NCBI RefSeq assembly: GCF_040183065.1
Contig: NC_091123.1
Coordinates: 10,224,001-10,288,000 of the forward strand
Source: Periplaneta americana
Taxonomy: Eukaryota; Arthropoda; Insecta; Blattodea; Blattidae
Length of the DNA: 64,000 nt
Direction: 5' to 3'
Shown: piece by piece, positions 10,498 through 23,790 of the stretch
Position numbering within the stretch: the stretch's first letter is position 1
How the letters are laid out: each line of letters starts with the position of its first letter
The notes under the pieces: model-generated
What the model was told of the DNA's origin: nothing
Databases searched by the model: none
The model's input: only the letters and a program-made list of their open reading frames with translations
Translations under genes and position numbers: made by a program

Positions 10498-13395
10498 ATT
10501 GAAGACGTCGGACTTGAGGCTTTCCCGGTGTTGGATATGGAATAATTTATTCTTCTCGGGTGAGCTGGATAGTTGTTTCCAAGCTTTCGATGACTAGCTC
10601 TACCATCTCAACATCTTCAAGGATATCAGGGAAATATTTCTACTAGTTCAGTGTAATATTTTAAATTTTTTTCTTGACTTTATTTGCTGTCTTTGATTAT
10701 TTTAGGTTTTCATTATCTTTAATATTATGATCTGAAAACCCAGCGACAATTAAAAAAAGAGAAAAAAAATTGGGGTAGGCTGTATCAGAAACACAGCTGC
10801 AAGTTTTATGCTTAAATACATCTCTCAGGATGGGATGTTGAATGTAAGGTATAAGAATGAAGAAATGCACTCACGTTTAATAGTCATGTATAATTTTATT
10901 TATAACAAGTCGTCATCTTGTATGCATTTAGAGTAAACATGTCAGTTGCTATAGTAACCATTGTGATCTGTCATTTGCTACCCATTGCTGATGCCCCACT
11001 CCCGTTTGCACTGCATATGCCTTGACATTGTGAATTTTCTCACTTTATTCAGTTTATTACACTCTCGAATTTTCTCTATTTTTATATGTTGACTGCAGAT
11101 TGTTGCTCAATTGAGATAGTAGCCTGGTTTGTTACGAATCATTTGACACTACTGCAAATGTTCTATCACTCGAGTTGCACTGCCTTGGCTGCTGCACTAC
11201 CTCAACTTCTCCCCTCCAACGTATCACTGGATGACATTACTCGCTCCAACTCAATGTCACATTGGATACATTGATCCTTCGTCTATTAATCGCTATTTAT
11301 TTTATTGGAAGATGTTCTGTTGTTTAGAAATTATAGGCGCGACAAAACTCGCCTGAAAATGTCAGTCAACTTTCTGGGATGGCACCCTAGTACTGGACCG
11401 AATTTACACGTCAAAAGTCAGTCTGTTTAGAGTTAGGGACTGATGTGGGTGAAGAAGGCTGCTGCTATCGTGTACACTCTGAAAACTTTCTGATTCCCAT
11501 GGTATTAGTTTTTCTGTAAGTTTTTTAAACTCTGCAAGATTGCCTATTATGTATCGAAAATAAGTCGGTCTGTCATGCTAGTTAATTGAGACTCTTTCAA
11601 TGCACCCTTGTGAAAAAGTTATATCAGAAGAATCCTTGTTAGCCATTGAAATATATTACAGAAAAAACAAAAGAGTGATTAGATTTCAAGAATCTTTGTG
11701 ATGATGAACATCATGCACATGGTGATGAGATGTTGGTTTCAATTCGATGATGTCATGGCCAGTCTCTCTATTCCAAGTCTATGTGAAAGTACTGAATGAC
11801 GTTAAGTTGCCTACATTGTATCCCTCCATTGCTGTGGTGGATTTTGTTGAGTTCCACCATGGTGTCATAGTTCTCTTCTGTTGCCTTCCGCTCCATGTCT
11901 AATACTGTATGTTCACAGATGATTTTTAAACTCTCTGTGTGCGTGTGTGAGTGCGTGAGTGGATGTTAGAAAAAAATGTTGTAAAATAATTTTTGGTGAT
12001 TGTCATTTATTTGCTAGCTCATTTCGTTTTTAGAGTCGGAGGCCGATACGAGTGCAGAAGGCTGCTGCTGTTGTGTACACTCCAAATACTTTCTGATTCC
12101 TGTTGCATTACTTTGCTATAGATTCTTGAAACATGGCAGCATTACCTACTTCCAAATCTTTGTATACTACATATTGAATTTCGCTGACCAGCTTGTCTAA
12201 AATTACAAGTTAAATAAAGTCTTTTTTTTTCCCCCACTTCGAAATGTTTCGATTAATGTTGAAAGTACATCATAAAGCCAGCGAAATTGAGTACCAATCC
12301 ACTAAGAGCAACTGATGTGTGTGGACCTATGTGATAGTTATTCCAGTGCACTCTTATCAGCCCCTAGACCATAGTCACAGTTCTATTCAGTATTCAGCAA
12401 TATTCGTTATGGCTGGACATTGTGAGTGAATAAAAACTTCGACCTTGTTTCCTTATGAGATTATGAGACTGATTTCTGACAACATACACATGATGAACAT
12501 ATTTTTCCATACAGAAGACAGGAACCTAAGAAATAATAGACAATTAAAGTGGGGCAGCCATATTTGTTTGTGCCAGAAACACCCTTTCTTTAAGTTTTGT
12601 GTGTCTATGTTGTTATTTCTCAGTGACTCCTTTAAAATGGTATGTAATATAAAGATCTTTTACCATACAAAATATTAAGATCATGTGTTGATTTTCACTG
12701 TGATGTTCTTGTTCCGGTGTTTTGGACCGAGTTAGACAATATTAACTTTAAATTGCCCTTCAGTGGTATGTTGTTCCTACTGAATATCACTAAATCGATC
12801 CAATAAGTCAGCTGAGATAACACAGAATGAATTGAAGTGGTAGGAAGGCGTGGCAGAATTGTCCTGTTCACCATAGATATTGTTGTTTAGATTTATTGAA
12901 TTAGGACGACAGAAATTCCTTATTTTGTGCATAATACTCTTTAAACCTTCTATAGACGGAGTTGGGTGGTGAGGGGGAAGAAGGAGGAACATATATTATT
13001 ATCACCGGTACCTCATATTGTGTCTCCTTTGACTTCAATCACTCTGAAAAAAGTAACCTTGCAGGTATATGTAATGTCGTAAACCTACACAACAGTTAGC
13101 AAAATAAAGAAGTTAAGTGCAGTAAAAAATGTTTTATTTTCTAATAGATGGCTTTCTCTATTATATGACACATTGTTGAAGTTTGTTATTTATCTTGATT
13201 ATTTGTTTAATTAATTCTAATGTAAAACTACCTTCAGAAACTTTTTATTTTAGCAGGTTCTTAACTTTTTTCAAACATAATTATAAGTTTTGAGATAAAA
13301 AGTAAATAATAACTAGGAAAAAAATTAACTAAATCTATAAAGACAAATATTTTATTTACCCGTAGAGACTATATAATTTACTACTTTAAATAGTG
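10498..13395. other. Intergenic with a diverged local duplication
   Basis: No credible exon. Segments at about 11412-11545 and 12025-12160 are imperfect direct repeats sharing CAGAAGGCTGCTGCT-like and GTGTACACTC motifs at similar spacing. I recognise nothing else in this stretch. Confidence 0.45.
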
Positions 13396-13592
13396 TGTTA
13401 GTTGGGAGGCCGAAGGGAAAAAGACCTTTGGGGAGGCTGAGACGTAGATTGGAGGATAATATTAAAATGGATTTGAGGGAGGTGGAATATGATAGAGACT
13501 GAATTAATCTTGCACTGGATAGAGACCGATGGCAGGCTGATGTGAGGGCAACAATGAACCTGCGGGTTCCTTAAAAGCATTTGTAAGTAAGT
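13396..13592 (+). mobile_element. LINE lineage A, 3' end fragment
   Basis: A C-terminal peptide ([20 protein letters not shown], then MNLRVP) and a short tail of TAAG units. It is the same 3' end as the longer copies at 17990-18834 and 32780-33732, strongly 5'-truncated and with stops. Confidence 0.8.
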
Positions 13593-13831
13593 AACAATAC
13601 TTTATGGTGTACACTCAATTTAAATTGTACTAGTTCCTTTTTTTTATGTCTTAATCTCTTTTGTTTGAAACCTGCTTATATAATGTTTCATTTTAAATTT
13701 TATTGTGAGCTATTCTGTGTTGCAAGGCAAACCCAAAATATTGGGTCAGACCAATAAATTAAAATTAATATAAAAAGGAATTCTTAATAATTTTACTGGA
13801 CAGTGAACTACTAGATTTTATGATGAAAGAG

Positions 13832-13950
13832 ATGGAACGGAGAAAAATTCTCTCCGGCGCCGGGATTTGAACCCGGGTTTTCAGCTCTACGTGCTGATGC
13901 TTTATCCACTAAGCCACGCCGGAAATATCATATGTACTTCGGTACATCAA
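13832..13950 (-). mobile_element. tRNA-derived SINE (family 2)
   Basis: On the minus strand: TGGCTTAGTGGATAAAGC (A box), then GGGTTCAAATCCCGG (B box), then GAGAATTTTTCTCCG. It is the same family as the cluster at 55054-55961. Confidence 0.8.
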
Positions 13951-15589
13951 AATATATACTAGATTTTATGTTTATTATGTTTATAGTTTGTGATAATATG
14001 TAATATAAAGAAGATAGTTTATTCTACACAAGCTTTCTGAAGCAGGGGCTACTATATAGACAAAGCATTCTCAATATGCAAGGATAATGACAATAATGAG
14101 CAATTCTATATAATTTGATAATATGGACTTTGAAATTAATAAACTGGTAATTGCAATTGGAACAAAAGAGAGCAATGTAAAAGATAAAATGTGTAAAAAA
14201 AATACTGGAAAAATTTAACTATTAGGTACAATAGAGTAATAGCAATTACATAGTAGTAGGTCATGAGTTTGATGCCTGATACAAAGAATTTTTCTTTTGA
14301 CAACTATTTCCCATTTCTGAAGTATTGGAGTGCAAGAAATACACCTCGAATTATTTATTGCTTGCTGTCCAGGATATGGTGCAAAAACCTTTTTTAAGTA
14401 CCTATTCCATTTGTATAGTACTTTAAGAAGCCACTTGCTTTTAAAATATAGGAAAGAAAGCTGGATGCTCGAGAAACCAGAGCTCATTTTCCTCAGCATT
14501 TAAAAATAATTTTCATAGAGCTAGATAGAGATTGACTGTGATATTACAGGGACATCATTTTATTTGCTAAGAATGCTTCAGTATTGAAGTGCTAATAGTT
14601 CAGTTTTGGCTATCTTTGGTCTTATTTTCACCTTCAGTACAAGTAGTTTTATGTAAACTACGTGTAACTCTCGGTAGAGCATTTTTAGTTATATGCAAAG
14701 CATCACCATGGTAACTTTGTTTACATTCCCATTATAAGAAGTGATTTTGGTAAAGATACTTGTTGTCTTTATCTCTGACACTGTTTTGCCATGTGGTGTT
14801 TATGCACTGACTTTTACCCAAACTATTTAATTAATTATGAATCAGTCTTTTTAGGAAACATGTATACGAAGTTAAGCAGTTTTTATGTGATACACATCTT
14901 TGGCTGAAGAAGTTATGTCTTGTGGAATAACAGTATTTTCTAAATAATTTCTCCCTCCTTGATATGTGTTTCAGTGTGTTATGTTCCCTTTTCATGTTCT
15001 TTCCGTTTCTAAATTCTTTGCTGCCTTGGGCGAGATATCAGAGTGGGATTAATTTTTTTTTCAGTTCAATTCGAAAACAATAGGCATTTGAAGTACTATG
15101 TAGCAAATGTAAAACAAGATAGCAATTTGTCTAATTTTTTTTTTTAATTATTTTTTTTATTCATTGCAGTGGCACTTGACCGGAGTCATTTGTCTAAATT
15201 ATTGTTTTCTTGATCTTTTCCCTTACCCTATTTTCCCAAATTTCTTTTCTACAGACCAACAATTGATAACCACAAAATATCCCCCAACCTGAAAAATTAC
15301 TTGGGTCAGATTAAAGTAATTATATACTTATATGAGATAGCTCAAGGTTCCAAGTATTACTGATCGTCCTTAACAGAATTTTCAAAATAGTTCTAGAGTT
15401 CACAGAGCTTCATGCCATGTGAAATGAGTTTTATGTTCAAAATTATAGGCAACAATAGAAATATCTAAACTCATTTTTTTCCTGTCACGTTTGGCTTGAA
15501 ACAAAAGAGGTTAGCATAATATGTTATGTATTTTGTCTCTTTGTATGTTGTTGCCATTATCAACTGAAAGTAAAATTTGGAAATATGTT
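13951..15589. other. Intergenic, no gene recognised
   Basis: AT-rich with homopolymer T runs near 15055 and 15140. No splice-bounded or long open frame with recognisable protein similarity. Confidence 0.4.
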
Positions 15590-15690
15590 GTTATTGTTGT
15601 TGTTGTTGTTATCTAATGCCGGGCTTTGGCAACGAAGCCATTAGCGTTCTTGCTCTCCAATATTTCTCTGTGGTGGATCCATCAGGTAGA
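15590..15690 (-). mobile_element. LINE lineage C, extreme 3' end
   Basis: On the minus strand it matches the end of the RNase H-bearing LINE at 50140-50880: a segment near the C-terminus (GGAGAGCAAGAACGC), a stop region and a (GTT/AAC)n tail. It is 5'-truncated to about 100 bp. Confidence 0.65.
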
Positions 15691-16124
15691 ACTAATATTA
15701 AGATGTAGCAAAGGCGGTACAAACATAAGTGAATAACAGAGAAAAATAGATTGGCTTTATAATGAATATAAAACTTTCTGTATGATTTAATATTGATAGT
15801 GCACACTAGCGTTCATTAGAAATTCCAGTAAATTTAATAATTTCCTGTAATCTTGGTGAATAAACTTAAAGTATACCAAGTATTGTGAACTCATAGTTCA
15901 ATCTTTTAGTCGGCATCCGCTGATGTTTATTTTCTACCCAAATTCTTAGTTAAGTTACATCATTATTAAAATTTAAAAATATTTTATTATAATATATTTT
16001 GATTGAATCTTACCCATTCATTTCACTTATGCAATGGTAATTTATTAAATAAAATGTAGCATTTCATTTCTTAATTTTAATTTACAAAACTTACCACCAG
16101 AGTGGCCTGCCTAAGATGACAAAG

Positions 16125-16575
16125 AATTATTTTTTCTTCACTCTTTCCAACACAGCTTCATATCTTATTCTGTCTTTCCATTTCACGCATTCCATTTTTT
16201 TCCACATCCACATTTCAAATGCTTCTAGTCGTTTCTCTTCACTTCATTGTAATGTCCATGTTTCTGCTCCCATACAATGCCACACTCCGCACAAAGCACT
16301 TCACTAGTCTCTTCCTTAGTTATTTTTCCAAAGGTTCGCAGAAAATTCTTCTTTTCCTATTAAAAGCTTCCTTTGTCAATGTTATCCTCCTTTTGACTTC
16401 CTGCCAGCAGCTCATGTTACTACGTCTTATAGCACACCTGAAGTATTTTAAGCTGCCCACTTGTTCTACTGCTTCATTTCGAGTTTGAACATTTACCTTC
16501 TTTATTTTTCTTCCGATAACAGTATTAGGGATGTCATCTGTGATATGCTGCAAATATAAAAAAATTCGCTCCAAC
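16125..16575 (-). mobile_element. LINE lineage B, reverse transcriptase C-terminal fragment
   Basis: The minus-strand peptide includes VEQVGSLKYFRCAIRRSNMS followed by CWQEVKRRITLTKEAFNRKR. This is the thumb/C-terminal region of a non-LTR reverse transcriptase and also occurs at 32716-34325. The downstream part survives only in broken frames. Confidence 0.72.
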
Positions 16576-17985
16576 TTTATTCAGTTCTTTCTTTCTCTGT
16601 TGCACATCACTGATGAGCAATCATTGTTTTGCCTTTGACTTACTTTTCTGTTGAATATATTTTGGTTTGTGCAGGTCTGTTTTGAAACATCCTTTGTGTA
16701 CCATGTGTAATACTCCATTAATAGCTACAAATATATCGTATATAAAGGAAATTATTGTGTTTCATTCACATGTGCAGCCATAACTGCTGTTTGTTTTTAA
16801 TTTGTGAGATAGGGACTGAGACATGTGGATGTATGAAGGAAGTGGGTACTTTTATCACATTGTATTAAGGTGTAGGATACAAGAGACAGAAAGGAAAGGA
16901 AAAGCTTGTAATACGAAGAAATATTTATGCAGTGCATAACATCGTTCATTCTGATTTTCACTGGTTGGTTGATCTTTGTATTTAAGACTATATATTTATT
17001 TTAATTTCCGTGCATATGTGAATTGTTAAGATTTTTTTGTATCTTTACACCTCTGCTGGATTTCATGAATGGGTATTAGAATGAATTGTGTATGCAGGTA
17101 TCTGTATATAGACTTTGTTTTTCTATCAATCTTTTTCTACATGCAGAATTTATTGTAGGCGCAATGAGAGGTTTTGTTCCTAGTCCCCGTGGCAATGAAG
17201 TTGCATAGTTATATCATGGCTCAATATTCGACGAGGGATTTTAAATTCCTGAGATGTATAAGACATTTCTGGCTATTCATAGATGGAACACAGTTCGATG
17301 CAAATTACATCAGGGGGAAAATATATTTAAAAAAGTTTTGAAATGTTTTCATAACTTTGATGAATTTTTAATTACATCTTTGAGTTATGGACTAAATATT
17401 GCCAGTATATTCATGTTTCACTGTGCAATTTATCACTGATTTGTCTTTCTTTTGTATATGATGCATGCATTTTGTACAGGTAAGAATGTGTTCCTTCTTA
17501 AATGTGTACTTTTCTGTATGGATGTTTGTACAATGAATTTAAACAAATATAGTACCATGTAGGTTGGATGCCGCTGAGTGATTTGTTTTTCATTTTCTCC
17601 ATATTGCAATGTACGTGGTAATATCAGCAATAGTTTTGACTGTAGTTCATGTGAACATCGATGACATGATTACGAATCTTAAAAGTAATTAGTAATTTTT
17701 CCAGCAATGATGATGCGTTTACCATTGCTGCTGTTGCTGTAAACATTCCTGAAATGTCGAGAGAAAAAAAGTAAAAAACAATGACTTTTTATGGTAAGAC
17801 GCATATGAGATATTTTTTTTTTATCCAATGCCACCAGGTTGTCTTTTCGACTTATGAGATATAAAATAGTGATTACTAATGAAACAGTTGAACAAGTATC
17901 CAGTTTAATTATTTAGTCTTCAGTGTTTCTTATTTAATATTTTAGTTATGAATTACAAGGACCACGATCCAGTTCCTTGCCAGTC
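16576..17985. other. Intergenic, no gene recognised
   Basis: AT-rich. Nothing identifiable on either strand. Confidence 0.4.
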
Positions 17986-17989
17986 CTCC

Positions 17990-18834
17990 AGTCCTTACCT
18001 ATTTACTTACAAATGGCATTTAAGGAACCCGGAGGTTAATTGCCACCCTCACATAAGCCCGCAATCGGTCTCTATCCTGTGCAAGATTAATCCAGTCTCT
18101 ATCATCATATCCCACCTCCCTCAAATCCATTTTAATATTATTCTCCCATCTACGTCTTGGCCTCTCCAAAGGTCTCTTTCACTCTGGCCTACCAACTAAC
18201 ACTCTATATGCATTTCTGGATTCGCCCTTACGTGCTACATGCCCTGCCCATCTCAAACGTCTGGATTTAATGTTCCTAATTATGTCAGGTGAAGAATACA
18301 ATGTGTGTAGTTCTGTGTTGTGTAACTTTCTCCATTCTCCTGTAACTTCATCCTTCTTAGCCTCAAATATTTTCCTAAGAACCCTATTCTCAAACACCCT
18401 TAATCTCTGTTCCTCTCTCAAAGTGAGAGTCCAAGTTTCACAACCATACAGAACAACCAGTAATATAACTGTTTTATACATTCTAACTTTAAGCTTTTTG
18501 ACAGCAGACTAGATGACAAAAGCTTCTCAACTGAATAATAACAGGCATTTCCCATATTTATTCTGCATTTAATTTCCTCCCGAGTGTCATTTATATTTGT
18601 TGCTGTTGCTCCAAGATATTTGAATTTTTCTATCTCTTCGAAGGATAAATCTCCAATTTTTATGTTTCCATTTCGTACAATATTCTGGTCACGAGATATA
18701 ATCATATACTTTGTCTTTTCTGGATTTACTTCCAAACCTATCGCTTTACTTGCTTCAAGTAAAATTTCCGTGTTTTCCCTAATCGTTTGTGGATTGTGTC
18801 TTACCACTGGATTAAAAAAAATTACCATATCATT
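17990..18834 (-). mobile_element. LINE lineage A, 5'-truncated copy
   Basis: The minus strand encodes, in broken frames, a non-LTR reverse transcriptase C-terminus: [52 protein letters not shown] and [15 protein letters not shown]. The LYGCETW and RRLRWAGHV motifs are typical of APE-type LINEs, possibly the RTE group. A tail in TAAG units lies near 17998. A frameshift near 18450 separates the two main frames. Confidence 0.85.
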
Positions 18835-20533
18835 CTCGCTTTAAGTTTCTCATCTACCCTTAATTTTCCTTAAAAAATTTGATTTCTTTTATTTTTATGT
18901 CATTTGAAAGCTTGAATTTTCTAGTTTTAAAAATATATCAGTTTTGTCTCTATGATGTTTGGTTAATTAATTAGTTGATTTTTTATTGGCCGGAAGTGCA
19001 GTTCTGCAAGTGTCATTCCGTCACATTCTGTCAATTTTATACATATTTCGTGTAATAACAATTCGAATTTGGCGGTAGAGTTTGACTGTATTATTTTTCA
19101 TATAGTCAGGAAGCTGTGTGTTTGGTTTTACAATTTTTCGTACCCTCAGGATGTAGATTATTTTTCTCCATGTTCAGTTTTAGAGCACAAAGTGCACTTA
19201 GAATTGCGATATTTTCATCATTCTTGAACCAAAATAAAGCTGATTAACATAGCTAAGTGCCAAACTACAAACACTGTCCTATTGCTTAAGAAAGTTAATT
19301 TAAAACTCTAATATCTTAAATATTTATTTTTATGTTTGAAATTTTCAAAAAAATGAAATTACATTTTTCCTTAATTGGATAAGATAGGGAAAAACTATTT
19401 TCACAGCTTATTCTGTGTTCTTTTAGGAGTAAGACAGTGAAAGAAATTTTGTTCTAACGTAAAAATTGTGGGCCAAGGACTAAAAAAAATAAATTTCAGT
19501 TCTCATTTTAAAAAATTGCCCCCCCCCCCCTGCCCTCCCAAAATAATTGAGGGGTTTATTTTGTGTGAAAATCCTTAATGATGTGTTAAGTAATCAGGGA
19601 AGAAAGAGTTTTTAAAATTTGGATAAAAACTGCAAATTTGTCTCCGCAGGGTAGATAAGTAGTCTACTTTAAGCAAAGAATGATGAGCTCTGTCGTGCTG
19701 TGATCACAACTGTAGTCTTTATAAATGCAGAAAGTGTTCATGAAGTGAAGGCAGAATGCAGCATTAGTGTCAGCTCCTGAGATACAGAATGGAACAAGAT
19801 GACCTTTAAAATCATAGATAACTAATGGATTGCAAGGAGTAGTGAAGTGCATTCCATAACCTCTCCTACTCAAATCCCATCCTCACCTTCCCGTGGTGCA
19901 ACCTGTTTTTAACAAACGAGGCTCTGGGGACCGAATCACAGCGGTATAACTGTTCTGTCAATGGAGGAAATGCCATTTCAGCATGCTGACCTGACATGGC
20001 GTGCATAAGCTTCCCCTAAGTGGTGAAGAGGGGATATGGTCGGTGGAGTTGTCTGACAATCCTCCCTGCTAGATCATGTGGACCTGCTAACCAATGACAG
20101 GTATGGCCCTTCAAACAGTTTGGTGGTGGGGGTCGTGTGTAGATGATATAACTACCACTTACGGAGCTTATTTTCGAAGACATTCTGAGCAAAAAATGTC
20201 ATATAAACATGAGTCCTAACTTTAATATTTTCAGAGTTACATTAATTTGCAGTTGTTTGCAAATACCATTGTGCTTTAGTTTTAAGGGTAAAAGAATATT
20301 AGAAATAAAGAATGAACTATTCAGGAGTATCATTTCTTTAATTGGCTAATATTCTGAAGCTAAAAATGTGATGTGAATTCCATAGTTGCTTCGTACAGAA
20401 AATTTTTTTTTCGATTTATCACAACAATTGTTGCAAATGACGCCACTTTTGTAAATTCTTAAAGACTGTACATTAGGATGCATAATTAAACTGTAAAGAA
20501 TCAAGTTCCTAAAGTTGTCTGATTTGTAAAAAT
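18835..20533. other. Intergenic, no gene recognised
   Basis: AT-rich, with a C run at about 19517-19530. A GC-richer patch at 19870-20130 looks like an old repeat, but I cannot assign it. Confidence 0.4.
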
Positions 20534-21187
20534 TTTTATGCTCGACCATGCCGAAATGTAGTAATTATACAGCTGGTAGTAGCCCTTTAATGCACCTCAT
20601 TAAAGTACACCTATTCATTATAGTTCAGTTGTTCAGCCAATGAGAAATCACCATTGTAGCATTATAAAACCGCAAGTATTGATTATTCTCGGATATGCAA
20701 TCGAAAGACAACTAGCGAAATGTCACGGAGGCTGGAAATCCAATACTGTCGCAGAAGGTTATGTTCAGTTACTATAATAATTAACGTTAATTGTAAATAA
20801 TATTCAAATAAATTCAATTTGTCATCTCGTTTTTCAATTCTAAATCAATTTCCAGGTTATATCAAGATTAATGTTCATGTTATTCTCTAAATTATATCAA
20901 GGTCAATGACATTTGTTCCTCGGAAAAAATCAATACTTTCGCGTCTGCGCACATCTCACAATTTAGAAAGTCAGTTCTGCTCCTCACTTAGATAATCATA
21001 ACATGAATACTTATGAATAATTTCAAGTTAGAAATATAGTCGAGCATAAAAAGTCGTATGAAACTTGCCTATAATGGTAATTAAGACGCTTGTATGAAAA
21101 TTATGAAACTCACTTATGCTCGTTTCATAAACAAACATACTCGCGTCTTAATTACTACCATTATAGGCTCGTTGCATAATGTACTAT
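20534..21187. mobile_element. TIR-bearing interspersed repeat, copy 2
   Basis: It starts TTTTATGCTCGAC (20534-20546), with the inverted match at 21039-21051, and ends at ATAATGTACTAT as copy 1 does. It is longer than copy 1 by a segment at about 20600-20680 and is otherwise closely similar. Confidence 0.65.
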
Positions 21188-21579
21188 TGTGATAAGTGCG
21201 TAAGAATAATGTAGGCCTAATTTTAGTTCAAAATTGAAAAACAAAATCTGTACAAAGCAATTAATAACACAGTTTTAGCTTCAGAACACTAACCAATTAA
21301 AAAAAATTATACTTCTGAATAGTTCATTCTCTATTTATAACATTCTTTTACTGTTCATTTGTACAGGAATAAAGAAGAGGAATTGACTCTCTACTTTTCA
21401 CAAGAGAGTACCTTAGTACACTGCTTTGGTATTCCTGTTTTAATACAAAAGTTTAATGTTCAGTACCGGTACGAAATGGATGAGTTTAGACTTTTATAGA
21501 TTCCTCCAAAATAAGTCTGACAGTGATCAGTGCTTTTGCACAATGGCAACAAGAATGCTTCGTTACCTGTTGGTCATTC

Positions 21580-21790
21580 GGTACACCTTAAAGAAACTTA
21601 GAGAATCTGGAACTGGTTGTTACAAAGATCATAACTGGATGATCTGTGGAGATCTGAGAGAGTTGTGCATACTTCTCGATCAGAAGGCTGGGCATACTAA
21701 ATTTCCATATTTCCTCTGGATGGGGCAGCAGAGCAAGAAGCAGTCATTGGGAGCAAAACACTGGCCACAAAGAACATCTCTTGAACCTCA
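21580..21790 (+). pseudogene. Fragment of a repeat-encoded protein of unknown function
   Basis: The peptide includes KDHNWMICGDLRELCILLDQ, KAGHTKFPYFLW and KHWPQRTSLEP. I associate the pattern H-x-W-x-I-C-x-D-L-K, then GYTKFPCFLC, then a basic WP segment with an abundant family of repeat-encoded proteins in insect genomes of unclear function. The second Cys of the expected FLC motif is replaced here, and the frame closes soon after. A relic, not a host gene. Confidence 0.45.
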
Positions 21791-22579
21791 CACAAGAGGA
21801 AAAGCAACAAACGCGACTTCACCATGAAAGAAAAAAGGCAGTATCAAGCATTTGATTAAATGTGAGTTGTTAATTATGGCAATCCCAATAGTTTTTGTAA
21901 GATGTACCTTTAATATTTGCCACAGGACATGTTTAACTTCATCACTTTTCCAAATTACATTCAGTAACACTATATTCACATTACTAAAAGTGCCAATGCA
22001 TGTTGCGGAAAAATGTACATGATAGAGAAAATCTGAAGCATCTTAAGAAACTATAAATGTAGCACAGATTTTTTGAAAAGTTTTATGACCCTTAATTTTG
22101 CAGACCTTTGCTGTTAATGAGGAGCATGCAATGCATCTTTCTTCATATGAAGCAACATTTCAGAATTAGTCCCAGCTCAGAGCAAATTTTTCATGGTTCA
22201 CTCACAGTATATCGTACATGTCTGTTATCAGTTATCACTAATATTGCAGAACTCGTGATTACAAATCAAATGAGTGGTCACACAGGTCTGTAGCTGCTTT
22301 CCATGTCGAGATATTGCTGAGTGGTCACACAGCATAGCTAATTTTATACACAACTTTGGCACCTTCATTGCCTTAGCAAGGAGAGGTGGTGTCCATACTC
22401 GGTGTGGAGAAAGACATTATTCTGCATTAAAAAAAAAACAGACAAATGTGTAGAGTCCATGTGTATTAAAGAGTTAGGACATAATGGCATATGAGAAATC
22501 AATTCTGATTGGTTGAACTAAAAGTCATTGCCTACTGGTACTTTAACCACACCATAGTTAGCCATCAAATTAATTTACA

Positions 22580-23300
22580 GGTGGCTTTTTAAACTACATA
22601 CTTCACTGGGAGCCTGCCCTTATGACGAAACATTGCGTATACATAGGCACCTTGCAATTAGAACTAAACTGGATGATGCCCTTAGAAAACTAAAATACAC
22701 TGCCTATGAAGAAGTCCACGGAACTGCCGACAATGACAGTAACAGACGAATTGACGTAATCGCCATTAGCGAATCCCTGTCTCAGGGCATGATAATCGAT
22801 CCCACCATCAGGTTTGAAACGTATAAAGGACAGCCCGAAGACGTACATGAGGAGAAACGAGCAATCTACGTTCCAACCATCCTGTATTATAAAGATAAAT
22901 ACCAACTTCACGATATCAGTGTTACAGGATTGATGTTTGGAGCAAGAGGAATGATACCTAACTTCTCTTCTCAATTCTGTAAGACTCTAGGACGGCACAA
23001 ATTGTTTCTGAATGAACTGGCCCTCCTCATAATTAGAGAGTCAGTCAAACTTTTACGAAACCACCTATATGGACTCTAATTCAGTGTACTGAAAAAACTA
23101 ACGCAACATTATCTTTTTTCTTTCTCTTATTAGCTTTCATTGCTTCTTTACTTTTTTATTCTGTAAATTGCCATTGTTTGTTTGTTTGTGTACTGTACTT
23201 GTTTACTTTTTTTCTTACTATGTTATCTTTCATCATTTATATTATTTTGTATGCTTTGTCTAATGGCAGCCTCTAATTTGAGGAAGCACAATACAATACA
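22580..23300 (+). mobile_element. LINE lineage E, 3' end with endonuclease-like C-terminus
   Basis: Coding remnant at 22588-23079 plus an AT-rich 3' region. The peptide carries GACPYDETLRIHRHLAIR, RRIDVIAISESLSQGMIIDP followed by TIRFE, and ends LRNHLYGL. The D...IDPT.RFE pattern resembles the restriction-like endonuclease region at the C-terminus of R2/R4-type LINEs. The last roughly 150 codons are open, so this copy may be fairly young, but the reverse transcriptase is absent. Confidence 0.55.
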
Positions 23301-23436
23301 CAGAACAGAACATAATTTTTTTTCTGTCCCGTAATAAAAAAAAGTAAAAGCCATAAAGCCATCTGTGAATTAATCTGAATTTTGAATGTGGTATGATCAA
23401 AGTTTGCAATAGTTTTTCGGCCAAATTATTCAGAAC

Positions 23437-23790
23437 TGGTCGCCCCCAGTAGTCTAGGGGTAAAATGCTCTCTTCTAGATCCAAGGGTTGCAGGTTCAAA
23501 CCTACCTGGTATCGATGGATTTTTCAGGATGCAAAAATCCGGAGTGCAAATCCTCTGGGAGGGACTTTAAGCTATGTGTCCCATGTCGGGAGTTTCCTGG
23601 CATGTTAAAGGCCTCCAAGCCTAAATTATAGCCTCTGGACTAAATTTCTCCTCTCTCACATTCTAATACCTTAGTTGCATACTAGATGGTGTTTGAGGTG
23701 ATGAGCTTACCACTCTTTCCTCTGCCCCTGTCGGCAAATAAGTGTAACTAAATTCCTTGTAGGTGTTGAAACCTGTGCTAGGGGATACAT
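23437..23790 (+). mobile_element. tRNA-derived SINE (family 3)
   Basis: The A-box region AGTAGTCTAGGGGTAAAATG and B box GCAGGTTCAAACCTACC are correctly spaced on the plus strand, followed by a non-tRNA body of about 280 bp. The arms do not pair as in a real tRNA. Confidence 0.75.
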
